45,632 nt of DNA from Cellulomonas algicola (GTDB lineage Bacteria; Actinomycetota; Actinomycetes; Actinomycetales; Cellulomonadaceae): contig NZ_BHYL01000130.1 in assembly GCF_003851725.1 (NCBI RefSeq), forward strand, positions 1 through 45,632, in the 5' to 3' direction. The notes beneath the pieces were generated by a model that ran no database searches, was not told the origin of the DNA, and saw only the letters and a list, made by a program, of their open reading frames with translations. The position numbers were made by a program, and so were the translations under genes. This document shows, one piece after another, positions 20,429-32,016 of the stretch; position 1 is the stretch's first letter, and each line of letters begins with the position of its first letter.

Positions 20429-21313
20429 TCAGCTGCTGCCGAGCTTCTCGGCGTAGCGGGCGACCTCCTGGTGCCAGGCGTCGCCGTCGGAGCCGTCGAA
20501 CGTCCGGTCGACGACCCGCGCGACCTGGACCCGGACGCGGACGGCCACGTCGTCGCCGTAGCGACCGCGGTGCGCGTCGAACCAGCCGAGGTACGCGACG
20601 AGCGCCTCGGGGTCGTGGGTGCCGGCGAGGGCGCCGAGCAGGCGGGTCGCGACGTCGACGATCTCGGGGTCGGTGAGCGGGCGCGCGTGCAGGAGCGCGA
20701 CGATCCCTCGGACGGCACCGCCGGTGAGGTTCGGCAGGCGCAGGAATCGCTCGGTGAGGCCGGCGACGTCCGCGGTCGTGCGCAGGAGCAGCTCGAACCC
20801 GGCTGTCACGGCGACCGGCGAGGTGGTGGTGGCCGCGTCGCGGAGGACGGTGGCGTCGTCGGCGCGCTCGTCGATCCAGCGTCGGATCGTCGCGACCGCG
20901 GGCGGCAGGCCGTCGTCGGGGCGCAGCAGCCCGCGCACCACGGGCGGGTCGGTGGCGACCACGAGCACCGGGTCGTCGGCGCCCGGGAGCGCCTGGTCGG
21001 CGTACGGGACCTCGCGCAGCGAGTCGGGCGGGAACCGCGGCGCGCCGGGCGGCTCGCGACGGTCGGGCGGGCGGGCGGCGAGGAGCTCGACGGTGAGCGG
21101 GCCGTCGGGGGCCGCGCCGAACACCGGGTGGTCGGGGACGACCTCGACGTCCAGCGCGAAGCCGTCGCCGCGGAACGGTGTCTCGTCGGCGGGCACGGGT
21201 CGCTCGTCGACCAGCCGGGCCGTCCCGACGAAGGCCGCGGAGGCGGACTCGACGGCGTCGAGCCATGACCGAGCGGCCGGCGTGCGTCGTGGTCCCGCGG
21301 ACCGCCTGCTCAT
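20429..21313 (-). CDS. Uncharacterised protein, partner of the LQRSAGNRAV protein
   Basis: A 294-residue soluble protein that I cannot assign to a family. The first 110 residues are Pro/Arg/Asp-rich with several beta-like stretches (GFALDVEVVPDHPVFG). The rest is predominantly helical with Ala/Leu/Val/Arg repeats (VTAGFELLLRTTADVAGLTERFLRLPNLTGGAVRGIVALLHARPL), perhaps an alpha-helical repeat fold. There is no signal peptide or membrane helix. The ATG at 21313 is 25 bp after the stop of the upstream eCIS-cargo-like gene, so the two form an operon; an accessory, immunity or loading role is a guess from context only. Confidence 0.75.
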   Translation of the reverse strand: MSRRSAGPRRTPAARSWLDAVESASAAFVGTARLVDERPVPADETPFRGDGFALDVEVVPDHPVFGAAPDGPLTVELLAARPPDRREPPGAPRFPPDSLREVPYADQALPGADDPVLVVATDPPVVRGLLRPDDGLPPAVATIRRWIDERADDATVLRDAATTTSPVAVTAGFELLLRTTADVAGLTERFLRLPNLTGGAVRGIVALLHARPLTDPEIVDVATRLLGALAGTHDPEALVAYLGWFDAHRGRYGDDVAVRVRVQVARVVDRTFDGSDGDAWHQEVARYAEKLGSS

Positions 21314-21338
21314 GCGTCCACCTCCCGGTCGCGCGACC

Positions 21339-22562
21339 TCACCAGCTCGACTCGACGACCGTCGCGACGTCGTTCGCGACGGGGTCGCCGTGCAGCGGCC
21401 ACTGCCCGCCGGTGCCGTCGCCGGTCCCGGTCACCCTCGCACCCGACGTGGCGGTCGGCGTGACGACACTCGCGGCGGGCGAGGCGGAGTTGAACGTGAC
21501 GGTCGTGCCGTAGTCGACGAGCCAGTCGGCGTAGTTGAGCATGATCGCGTTCGTCGACGCCGTGTCCTTGACCGCGAGCCAGCTGCGGAAGCGGTCGCGA
21601 CCGTCGGTCTTCACGAGCTGCTGCCTGGCCGTCCCGGACCCGACCGTCCACGGCTGGGTGCTGTCCGGGGTGTCCTGCATGGCGGTGTTCTTCGTGCTGG
21701 GGTCGGTCGCGCTGAAGGGGAACACCGTCTCGGGCCCGTACCAGGGGCGGAAGCCCGCGTCGCCGTCGCGCACGGGGAGCGAGCTGCACGTGTCGGACAC
21801 CTTCTTGCGCTCGCCGAAGAACGTCGGGGCGATGCGCGCGAGCAGGCCGGGGGTGTGGCCGGCGGGCTCGTAGTAGAAGTTCCGCGAGGACTCGTACACC
21901 GTCTGGAGGAAGCCGATCTCGTACTGCCCGACGCGCGCGGCCGGGCCGGACGCCCGCACGGTGCCGCTCGCCGCGTAGGTCGCGGAGGAGAGGTTGACGT
22001 CGGTGCCCGTCTTGGTGACGGCGAGGGGCCGGGCGACGGCGGCGGCGAACGCGCTCGAGTCGAACGTCACCGCCCCCATCATCGACGCCGCCCCGCCGCG
22101 CGCGGTCGCGCCGAAGACGGAGGCGACGTTCGCGACCGTGCTGTCGGTGGTGCTGAACCGGTGCGGCGGGGCCGCGCGAGCAGGACCGCGTCGGTCGGGA
22201 CGTCCGTCGTCGCGACGCCCGCCGGCACGGCGGAGGTCGGCGTGCCGGTGGTCGACGGGCTGCTGGTCGGAGCGGTCGCGGTCGTCGTGCCGGTGGTCGA
22301 CGTCCTGGACCCCGGAGAGGCCGGCGGGCGGCCGCGACCGGTCGAGCAGGCCCGCGACGGCGCGGTTGCCCGCGGAGCGCTGCAACGCGGTGACGGCACG
22401 ACGCGTGGGGGCGGGTCCGGTGGGGACGACCGTCGCCCCGATCGCCGCGGCACCCGGCCCACCGGGCTCCACGGCACGCGCGGACGAACCGCGCACGGAG
22501 GTGTCGGTGACGTCGTGGTCGAGCGGGCCGCCCGACGGGCGGTGGGCGCGGCTCTGCGTCAT
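21339..22562 (-). CDS. eCIS-associated-type protein with LQRxxGNxAV motif
   Basis: A 407-residue protein. Near its N-terminus (about residues 60-70) is AVTALQRSAGNRAVAGLL, the (A)LQRxxGNxAV motif found in DUF4157 proteins and other candidate cargo of extracellular contractile injection systems. A low-complexity linker follows, then about 230 residues of unknown fold with VGQYEIGFLQTVYESSRNFYYEPAG, LARIAPTFFGERKKVSDTC and FRSWLAVKDTASTNAIMLNYADWLVDYG. There is no Sec signal, consistent with non-classical export. The linker (about 22150-22320) reads as His/Asp/Arg-rich in this frame but Thr/Pro/Ser/Ala-rich in another, suggesting two compensating indels or hypervariability. No tail-sheath or baseplate genes are in the window. 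ATG 22562 is preferred to longer frames that overlap the GNAT gene. Confidence 0.7.
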   Translation of the reverse strand: MTQSRAHRPSGGPLDHDVTDTSVRGSSARAVEPGGPGAAAIGATVVPTGPAPTRRAVTALQRSAGNRAVAGLLDRSRPPAGLSGVQDVDHRHDDRDRSDQQPVDHRHADLRRAGGRRDDGRPDRRGPARAAPPHRFSTTDSTVANVASVFGATARGGAASMMGAVTFDSSAFAAAVARPLAVTKTGTDVNLSSATYAASGTVRASGPAARVGQYEIGFLQTVYESSRNFYYEPAGHTPGLLARIAPTFFGERKKVSDTCSSLPVRDGDAGFRPWYGPETVFPFSATDPSTKNTAMQDTPDSTQPWTVGSGTARQQLVKTDGRDRFRSWLAVKDTASTNAIMLNYADWLVDYGTTVTFNSASPAASVVTPTATSGARVTGTGDGTGGQWPLHGDPVANDVATVVESSW

Positions 22563-22692
22563 GACCGGCCTCCCTGGTCGCTCCGCGCGTCGACGCCCGG
22601 AGGATGCGTCCAGCGTGCCGACGGGCTCGCTGCCCTCGCAACAGGGGTGCCGCCCGCCGATCGGGCACCCGTCGCTGCCCGAAAGGGCTCGG

Positions 22693-23373
22693 TCAGTCGC
22701 CGTGAGCGGGGGGCGCGGGGAGCAGCTCCCCGCGCAGCGCCTCGACGCCGACGAGCGTGACGGGAGGTCGCATCGACTCGGGTCGCGCCTCCCACTGCGC
22801 ACGGGTCAGGACGAAGCGCCGGTTCAGCGCCGCCTGGCCGTCGCGCACCATCGGGTCGTCGCCGTTCTCGGCGTAGCCGAGGCGACGCGTCACGCCGAGC
22901 GAGCGCGCGTTGTCGGCGAACGCGCCGGTGGTGCAGCGCTCGGCGCCGAGGCCGTCGAACAGCAGGTGCAGGATCATCAGCCGCATCCGGGTGCCGACGC
23001 CCGCGCCCTGGTGGCGCAGACCGAGCCACGAGCCGGTCTCGGCGGTCCGCAGCAGGGGGAAGCGCTTCGCGTAGGCGCCCTGGATGCCGAGCACCTCGCC
23101 GTCGCGGACGACGCCGAGCTCGACGCGCCAGTCGTCGACGCCGAACGACGCGCGGTTGCCCCACTGGTAGGTGAGGACGTTCCGGGCGACCTCGGCCGGG
23201 GTCCCGCGGGTCCACGGCACGGAGAACGGCATGAGGTCGGGTCCGTGGACGCCGTCACCGGCAAGGCGTGCGAGGTCGGCGAGCAGGTCGTCGTCGAGGT
23301 AGCGGAGCTCGAGGTCACCGCTGGTGACGCGGACGCCGGCGAGGGGCCAGAGGTCGACGAAGGGGGCCGTCAT
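22693..23373 (-). CDS. GNAT family N-acetyltransferase (RimJ/RimL-like)
   Basis: A 226-residue acetyltransferase expected to move acetyl from acetyl-CoA to an unknown amine. The acetyl-CoA loop is the (Q/R)xxGxG/A-type RHQGAGVGTRMRLMILHLLFDGLGAERC, followed by the family ending ADNARSLGVTRRLGYAENGDDPMVRDGQAALNRRFVLTRAQW. The preceding strand with ELGVVRDGEVLGIQGAYAKRFPLLRTAETGSWLGL matches the RimJ/RimL layout. The ATG at 23373 fits better than the in-frame start at 23430, which adds a non-conserved Gly/Arg-rich extension. It lies 50 bp downstream of the PD-(D/E)XK-like gene. Confidence 0.88.
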   Translation of the reverse strand: MTAPFVDLWPLAGVRVTSGDLELRYLDDDLLADLARLAGDGVHGPDLMPFSVPWTRGTPAEVARNVLTYQWGNRASFGVDDWRVELGVVRDGEVLGIQGAYAKRFPLLRTAETGSWLGLRHQGAGVGTRMRLMILHLLFDGLGAERCTTGAFADNARSLGVTRRLGYAENGDDPMVRDGQAALNRRFVLTRAQWEARPESMRPPVTLVGVEALRGELLPAPPAHGD

Positions 23374-23423
23374 GCCCGTCAGGGTGTCCGCCGGCCGGCC
23401 CGACGGCAACCCGTTTCCGCCGG

Positions 23424-23987
23424 TCACCACGCGTCACCGCCGCGTGCGCGGTCGGTGATCGCGGCGAGCACGTCGTCGGCGTACACCGGCTCGGCGTGGG
23501 GGGTGACGGGGCCGTCGTCGAGCGTCGTCCACTGCCAGTGCGGCGCGACCCGGGCCGTGGTGCCGTGCTCGGCGAGCCGCAGGTCGAGCAGGACGCCGTA
23601 CCGGTAGCCGAACCGCCGCTGGATCGCCTGCGCGGTGCCCAGGTCGAGCGCGCCGGGGCTGTCGGCCGCGTCGGCGGAGAGCTCGACGAGCAGCAGGTTG
23701 TGCTCGGGGCCGAGGCGGCCGCGACGGTGGACGATGAGGTGCGGGGCGCGGGCGGTGCCCTCGTCGAGCCGCACGGACGACTCGAGCACCATGCCCGAAC
23801 GGTCGTACTCCGCGTCGACGTCCCACGTGCCCTCGATCGTCCCGCGCAGCGCCCAGCCGAGGTGGAAGGAGATCGTGCGCGGGCTGGGCCGGCTGGTGCC
23901 CGACGACGGCGCGAACAGCGTCCACTGGTCGACGAGCGTGTTCGTCAACGCGATCCGGACGCGGGCCTGCAGGTCGGCGAGCAGCAT
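23424..23987 (-). CDS. Uncharacterised protein, possible inactive PD-(D/E)XK-like fold
   Basis: A 187-residue soluble protein. The middle contains RAPHLIVHRRGRLGPEHNLL followed by LVELSADA. This resembles the PDxIVHRRG...NLLVxExK core of certain PD-(D/E)XK nuclease-like proteins, but the catalytic Asp appears as His and the final Lys as Ser. A GxxLDLR-like strand (YGVLLDLRLAEHG) follows, as in that fold. If the resemblance is real the protein has probably lost cleavage. The assignment is from pattern memory only. It is first in the minus-strand accessory run and divergent from the ABC exporter operon. Confidence 0.65.
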   Translation of the reverse strand: MLLADLQARVRIALTNTLVDQWTLFAPSSGTSRPSPRTISFHLGWALRGTIEGTWDVDAEYDRSGMVLESSVRLDEGTARAPHLIVHRRGRLGPEHNLLLVELSADAADSPGALDLGTAQAIQRRFGYRYGVLLDLRLAEHGTTARVAPHWQWTTLDDGPVTPHAEPVYADDVLAAITDRARGGDAW

Positions 23988-24114
23988 GCGCGGACCGTAC
24001 TCCCCCGCTGCGGCCGTCCTGCGGGACCACCGGCCCGCGACGGTGCCGGGGCCTGGGCCGACACCCAGCGGGCGGATCCCGCAGGATCCGGTTACCGACC
24101 GGTCAGGTTTGCCG

Positions 24115-24144
24115 TCGACCGGTGTGGGTCCGGACGTCTAGGTT
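24115..24144 (+). promoter_or_regulatory. Promoter of the ABC exporter operon (leaderless)
   Basis: TCGACC (24115-24120), an 18-bp spacer and TAGGTT (24139-24144). The GTG start codon is only 8 bases after the -10, and there is no purine-rich ribosome-binding site, so the mRNA very likely starts at or next to the GTG. Confidence 0.6.
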
Positions 24145-24152
24145 GGTCCGCT

Positions 24153-25076
24153 GTGACACCTGTCATCGCCGCCCGTGGCCTCACCAAGACCTTCGGCGAC
24201 CTCACCGCCGTCGCCGGCATCGACTTCGAGGTCGCGTCGGGCGAGTCCTTCGGGCTCCTCGGCCCGAACGGCGCGGGCAAGTCGACGACGATGCGCATGG
24301 TCGGCGCGGTGTCGACCCGGTCCGGCGGCGACCTGCACGTCCTCGACCTCGACCCCGACACGCACGGGCCGGAGATCCGGTCGCAGCTCGGCGTCGTCCC
24401 GCAGGAGGACAACCTCGACACCGAGCTCACCGTGCGCGACAACCTCCTGGTCTACGGCCGCTACTTCGGCCTCCCCCGCCGCGTGTGCGCCGAGCGCGCC
24501 GACGAGCTGCTCGAGTTCGCGCAGCTCACCGAGAAGGCGAAGGTCAAGACCGACAACCTGTCCGGCGGCATGAAGCGGCGCCTGACCATCGCCCGCGCGC
24601 TCATCAACGAGCCACGCATCCTCATGCTCGACGAGCCGACCACCGGCCTCGACCCCCAGGCACGGCACGTGCTCTGGGACCGGCTGTTCCGGCTCAAGGA
24701 GCGCGGCACGACGCTCGTCGTCACGACGCACTACATGGACGAGGCCGAGCAGCTCTGCGACCGGCTGGTCGTCGTCGACCACGGCCGGATCATGGCGGAG
24801 GGCAGCCCGGCCGACCTGATCCGCGAGTACTCGACGCGCGAGGTCGTCGAGCTGAGGTTCGGGTCGAGCCGCAACGCCGAGGCCGCCGAGCGCATGGGCG
24901 GCGTCACCGAGCGCATCGAGGTCCTGCCCGACCGCGTGCTGCTGTACGCCGACGACGGCGAGGCAGTCGTCGAGAAGGTGCTCGCCCTGGGGCTCGAGCC
25001 GACGACGAGCCTGGTCCGCCGGTCCAGCCTGGAGGACGTCTTCCTCCGCCTCACAGGGCGGAGCCTCATCGAATGA
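24153..25076 (+). CDS. ABC transporter ATP-binding protein (drug/antibiotic exporter type)
   Basis: A 307-residue ATPase of the DrrA/CcmA-like ABC-2 class, powering export by the two permeases downstream. Walker A is GPNGAGKST, the Q-loop VVPQEDNLD, the signature LSGGMKRRL, Walker B ILMLDEPTTGLD and the switch His in VVTTHYMDEAEQLCD. The C-terminal part (DUF4162-like) ends SLEDVFLRLTGRSLIE. The GTG at 24153 gives the usual (V/M)TPVIAARGLTKTFGD start. ATGA overlap with the next gene. The substrate is unknown. Confidence 0.95.
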   Translation: MTPVIAARGLTKTFGDLTAVAGIDFEVASGESFGLLGPNGAGKSTTMRMVGAVSTRSGGDLHVLDLDPDTHGPEIRSQLGVVPQEDNLDTELTVRDNLLVYGRYFGLPRRVCAERADELLEFAQLTEKAKVKTDNLSGGMKRRLTIARALINEPRILMLDEPTTGLDPQARHVLWDRLFRLKERGTTLVVTTHYMDEAEQLCDRLVVVDHGRIMAEGSPADLIREYSTREVVELRFGSSRNAEAAERMGGVTERIEVLPDRVLLYADDGEAVVEKVLALGLEPTTSLVRRSSLEDVFLRLTGRSLIE

Positions 25077-25927
25077 CGACGACGAGCACCCCGACGCCGA
25101 CGCCCGCCGCCCAGCGCGCGCTCGCCGCCGGCGCCCTGCCCCGCCGGTTCGGCTGGTGGTACGTCGCCGAGGCGCAGCTGCGCAGCATGAAGGCGTACGG
25201 CTGGACGATCGTGGCGAGCGGCGTCGGGCAGCCGCTGCTGTACCTGCTCGGCATCGGGCTCGGCCTGGCCGCGTTCCTCGACGTGTCCGTGGCCGAGGGC
25301 CCCGACGGGCCGATCGACTACGTGACGTTCGTGGCGCCTGCGCTGCTGGTCACCGCCGCGGTGGGCGTCGCGATGGACGAGTTCACCTACGCCGTGATGT
25401 CGGGGTTCAAGTGGCGGCGGCTGTACTACGCGCCGAACGCGTCGCCGGTGTCGCCGCCGCAGCTCGCGACGGGCGTCGTCGTGGCGTGCGCGGGCCGGAT
25501 GCTGTTCACGGTCGTCGTGTACTACGCGCTCATGGTCGCGTTCGGGGCGGTCGGTGACCCCGTGTCGGGCCTGCTGATCCCGCTGGTCGGCATCCTGGGC
25601 GGGCTCGCGTTCGGCCTGCCCGTGATGGCGTACTCGGCGTCGATCGAGGACGACCGCGGCCAGTTCGCGCTCATCCAGCGGTTCGTGTTCACGCCGATGT
25701 TCCTGTTCTCCGGCACGTTCTACCCGCTCGACTCAGTGCCGATCGCGTTCCAGTGGATCGGGTGGATCTCGCCGGTGTGGCACGCGTCCGAGATCGGCCG
25801 GTCGCTCAGCTACGGGTCCGCGCCCGGCTCGTGGCCCGTCGGCGTGCACCTCGCGATCCTGCTGGTCATGGCCGGGGTCGGCGGTCTCGTCGCGGGCCGG
25901 ATCTTCACGCGGAGGCTGCGCGGATGA
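25073..25927 (+). CDS. ABC-2 type transporter permease
   Basis: A 284-residue integral membrane subunit with about six transmembrane helices. Typical ABC-2 features are a cytoplasmic N-terminus, SGFKWRRLYYAPNASPVSPPQLATG after the second helix, and FALIQRFVFTPMFLFSGTFYPLDSVP, the conserved loop and helix of DrrB/NodJ-like permeases. Overlaps at both ends (ATGA) tie it to the ATPase and the second permease. It pairs with that permease to form the channel (inference from family). Confidence 0.93.
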   Translation: MTTTSTPTPTPAAQRALAAGALPRRFGWWYVAEAQLRSMKAYGWTIVASGVGQPLLYLLGIGLGLAAFLDVSVAEGPDGPIDYVTFVAPALLVTAAVGVAMDEFTYAVMSGFKWRRLYYAPNASPVSPPQLATGVVVACAGRMLFTVVVYYALMVAFGAVGDPVSGLLIPLVGILGGLAFGLPVMAYSASIEDDRGQFALIQRFVFTPMFLFSGTFYPLDSVPIAFQWIGWISPVWHASEIGRSLSYGSAPGSWPVGVHLAILLVMAGVGGLVAGRIFTRRLRG

Positions 25928-26760
25928 CGACGACCACCGCGACCACGCGTCCCGCGCCGCGCCGACGGTCCCGCGGCGGCGTCCGTGCGCTCTACGCCGG
26001 CAACGCGGGCGCCGTCGTCGAGCGCGGCCTGCGCGCCACCCGGTCCGGCAACTGGGTCATCGTGCTGTCGGGCTTCTTCGAGCCCGTGTTCTACCTGCTC
26101 GCGATGGGCTACGGGCTCGGCACGTTCGTCGGCGACGTCACGATGGCGTCGGGCGAGACGATCTCGTACGCCGCGTTCGTCGCTCCGGCCCTCCTCGCGG
26201 TGTCCGCGATGAACGGCGCCGTGTACGACTCCACGTGGAACGTCTTCTTCAAGATGCACTTCGGCAAGATCTACGACGCGATGCTCGCGACGTCGATCGG
26301 GCCGCTCGACGTCGCCCTCGGCGAGATCTCCTACGCGCTCCTGCGGGGCGGTGTCTACGCGCTCGGGTTCCTCACGGTCATGCAGGTCATGGGCCTGAAC
26401 CTGGCCTGGACCGCGTTCCTGTCACTGCCCGCGCTGCTGCTCGTCGCGTTCGGGTTCGCGTCGGTCGGGATGGCCGTCACGAGCTACATGAAGACCTTCC
26501 AGCAGATGGACTGGATCAACTTCGTGATGCTCCCGATGTTCCTGTTCTCGGCCACGTTCTACCCGCTGACGGTCTACCCCGAGGCCGTGCAGTGGTTCAT
26601 CAAGGCGCTGCCGCTGTGGCACGGCGTCGAGCTGGTCCGCGGCCTGACGACCGGGGAGCTCTCCCCCGCCATGTGGGGGCACGTCGCGTACTTCGTCGGC
26701 ATGGTCGTCCTGGGCGTCGCGTTCACCACGACCCGCCTGCGCGCGCTCTTCCTCGACTGA
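25924..26760 (+). CDS. ABC-2 type transporter permease
   Basis: A 278-residue permease similar in layout to the preceding one, with about six helices. Characteristic segments are GFFEPVFYLLAMGYGLGTFVG, ISYAAFVAPALLAVSAMNGAVYDSTWNVFFKMHFGKIYDAMLATS and FVMLPMFLFSATFYPLTVYPEAVQWFIKALPLWHGVELVRGL, the NodJ/LPS-export-like pattern. Two distinct permeases per ATPase indicate a heterodimeric channel. It is the last gene of the operon, ending 39 bp before a hairpin terminator shared with the convergent cellulase gene. Confidence 0.93.
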   Translation: MTTTTATTRPAPRRRSRGGVRALYAGNAGAVVERGLRATRSGNWVIVLSGFFEPVFYLLAMGYGLGTFVGDVTMASGETISYAAFVAPALLAVSAMNGAVYDSTWNVFFKMHFGKIYDAMLATSIGPLDVALGEISYALLRGGVYALGFLTVMQVMGLNLAWTAFLSLPALLLVAFGFASVGMAVTSYMKTFQQMDWINFVMLPMFLFSATFYPLTVYPEAVQWFIKALPLWHGVELVRGLTTGELSPAMWGHVAYFVGMVVLGVAFTTTRLRALFLD

Positions 26761-26799
26761 CGCGTCTCGTCCGCCCGTCGGCTCGCGCCGGACGACGAA

Positions 26800-26834
26800 C
26801 GGGCCCCGGTGCACGCGAGGTGCGCCGGGGCCCG
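26800..26834. terminator. Bidirectional terminator
   Basis: Arms 26800-26814 (CGGGCCCCGGTGCAC) and 26820-26834 (GTGCGCCGGGGCCCG) pair with one mismatch around a 5-base loop. It lies between the convergent ABC operon and cellulase gene. Confidence 0.8.
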
Positions 26835-26866
26835 TCGACCGTGGCGGTCGCCCTGAGGTCAGCGGG

Positions 26867-30250
<3,384 letters not shown>

Positions 30251-30269
30251 TCATGGCCGGGGACCCGGG

Positions 30270-31238
30270 TCAGACCGAGGGAGTGTCCTTCTGGTCGTCC
30301 GTCGTCGGGTTCACGACGGGGTCGGGCGTCGGCTCGGCGGACCCGGCGTCGACCGTCTTCGGCGCGGTGCGACGCACGCGCTTCGCGGCCTCCGTCGCGC
30401 CGTCCTTGGCCTCGGTGACCTTCTCCGTGAGGTCCTCGCGCGCCTCGGCGACCTTCTCGGCGGCCTTGCGGGTCGCGTCACGGCCCTTGGCGACGGCCGC
30501 CCCGGCGGCCTCCCCCACGGCGTCCGCGGCGTCGCCGACCTTGTCCGTCAGGTCGTGGCGGGCCTCCTGCGCGCGCGACTTGAAGTCGTGCGACGACGAC
30601 CCGAGCGAGTCGGACGGCTCCCACGGCTCGGCCCACGGGTCGACCTGCGACCGCGACCGGCTCCAGGCGACGGCCGCGGCGCCGACCGCGGCGACGCCCG
30701 CGACGACCCAGAACACCTTCGCGCCGGTGTGCTTGCGCTCCTTCTCGGCCGCCGCAGCGGCAGCGGCAGCCGCCGCCGCGGCCTTGGCGGCGCGCTTCGC
30801 GGCCTTCTTGCTCGTGTCGGAGGAGACGTCCGCGGCCTTCTCCACCGCGGCGCCGGCCTTGACGGCGGCCTCGTTCATCGCGGCGACCAGGCGGGGCAGC
30901 AGGTCGTCGACGAGCTTGTCGTGCGCGGTGTCGATCGCGGGCGACGCCTTCGCGGCGGCCTGCTCGACCTTCGGCGCCGCGGCGATGAGGCTCTCCTTGT
31001 ACGCGTGCTCGACGCGCGGCAGGAGCCACTCGACGAACGCCTCGACACGTGGCGTCGTCCACTCCTTCGCGTGCACCGCGGCGTCGGACGCCTTCGAGGC
31101 GGCACCCTTGGCGCCGATCGCGGCCGCGATCTTGGCCTGCGCCGCCTTGTCGGCGAGCGTGGCGGCCAGCTCGGCGGCCTGCTCCTTCACCTGCTCCGTG
31201 TCGACGTCGATCGTCGTGCGGCTCTTGCTGAAGCCCAT
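30270..31238 (-). CDS. Ala/Lys-rich coiled-coil membrane-anchored protein
   Basis: A 322-residue protein of no recognised family. It has a long helical Ala/Lys/Glu-rich N-terminal part (about 1-170) including a run of 13 Ala in KAAKRAAK...EKERKH, and one membrane helix (VFWVVAGVAAVGAAAVAWS, about 177-195). A short acidic segment follows, then a second amphipathic helical part with DKVGDAADAVGEAAGAAVAKGRDATRKAAEKVAEAREDLTEKVTEAK-type 11-mer periodicity, like LEA or YtxH proteins, and a Pro/Thr/Asp tail. A stress or envelope role is only an analogy. The ATG at 31238 has CGGGAGTGACG upstream; the frame beyond it is non-conserved. It lies upstream of cenB on the same strand. Confidence 0.8.
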   Translation of the reverse strand: MGFSKSRTTIDVDTEQVKEQAAELAATLADKAAQAKIAAAIGAKGAASKASDAAVHAKEWTTPRVEAFVEWLLPRVEHAYKESLIAAAPKVEQAAAKASPAIDTAHDKLVDDLLPRLVAAMNEAAVKAGAAVEKAADVSSDTSKKAAKRAAKAAAAAAAAAAAAEKERKHTGAKVFWVVAGVAAVGAAAVAWSRSRSQVDPWAEPWEPSDSLGSSSHDFKSRAQEARHDLTDKVGDAADAVGEAAGAAVAKGRDATRKAAEKVAEAREDLTEKVTEAKDGATEAAKRVRRTAPKTVDAGSAEPTPDPVVNPTTDDQKDTPSV

Positions 31239-31404
31239 CGTCACTCCCGGCTGCTGTGCGGGCGGGTGGGGCATGACCCATCCGCGCTGGTCGGCGGCAC
31301 TGGAGTCCCACTCTGCCACCGGACCTGCTGGGATGCAGTCCGGAGGGGCGAGCGAGCACCCGTCCGCCTCTCGCACCGCGGGCCCTGCGTGCGAGACTGT
31401 CGGC

Positions 31405-31944
31405 ATGTTCGCGACCCTGCACACGTCCGCCGGTGACATCCGGATCGAGCTGTTCCCGAACCACGCGCCGCGCACCGTCGAGAACTTCGTCGGCCTGGCG
31501 AACGGCTCCAAGCCGTGGACCGACCCCGCGACCGGTGAGCAGCGCACCGACGCGCTCTACTCGAACCTCGTCTTCCACCGCGTGATCGACGGCTTCATGA
31601 TCCAGGGCGGCGACCCGCTCGGCACCGGCCGCGGCGGCCCGGGCTACACGTTCGACGACGAGATCCACCCCGAGCTCGCGTTCTCCGAGCCCTACCTGCT
31701 CGCGATGGCGAACGCCGGCAAGCGCATGGACCCGACGACGGGCAAGGTCGGCGGCACCAACGGCTCGCAGTTCTTCATCTCCGTCGCACCGACGACGTGG
31801 CTCAACGGCAAGCACACGATCTTCGGCAAGGTCGCCGACGACGAGAGCCGCGCCGTGGTCGACGCGATCGCCACCGCGCCGACGCGGCCTGGCGACCGTC
31901 CCGTCCAGGACATCGTCCTGCAGTCGGTGTCGATCGAGGACTGA
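31405..31944 (+). CDS. Peptidyl-prolyl cis-trans isomerase (cyclophilin)
   Basis: A 179-residue cytoplasmic cyclophilin A-type isomerase catalysing cis-trans rotation of X-Pro bonds. It begins MFATLHTSAGDIRIELFPNHAPRTVENFVGLANG. The catalytic region LVFHRVIDGFMIQGGDPLGTGRGGPGY has the active-site Arg and Phe, and TNGSQFFISVAPTTWLNGKHTIFGKV completes the site. There is no signal peptide. The ATG at 31405 lies 6 bases after GAGACT, with no ribosome-binding site, so a leaderless mRNA is possible. The rhomboid gene follows directly, an arrangement common in actinobacteria. Confidence 0.96.
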   Translation: MFATLHTSAGDIRIELFPNHAPRTVENFVGLANGSKPWTDPATGEQRTDALYSNLVFHRVIDGFMIQGGDPLGTGRGGPGYTFDDEIHPELAFSEPYLLAMANAGKRMDPTTGKVGGTNGSQFFISVAPTTWLNGKHTIFGKVADDESRAVVDAIATAPTRPGDRPVQDIVLQSVSIED

Positions 31945-32016
31945 GCGGTCCCCATCTCCGAGAACCCCACGCCGGACGCGGCCGCACCGCCGGTCTGCCC
32001 ACGACACCCCGAGCGG

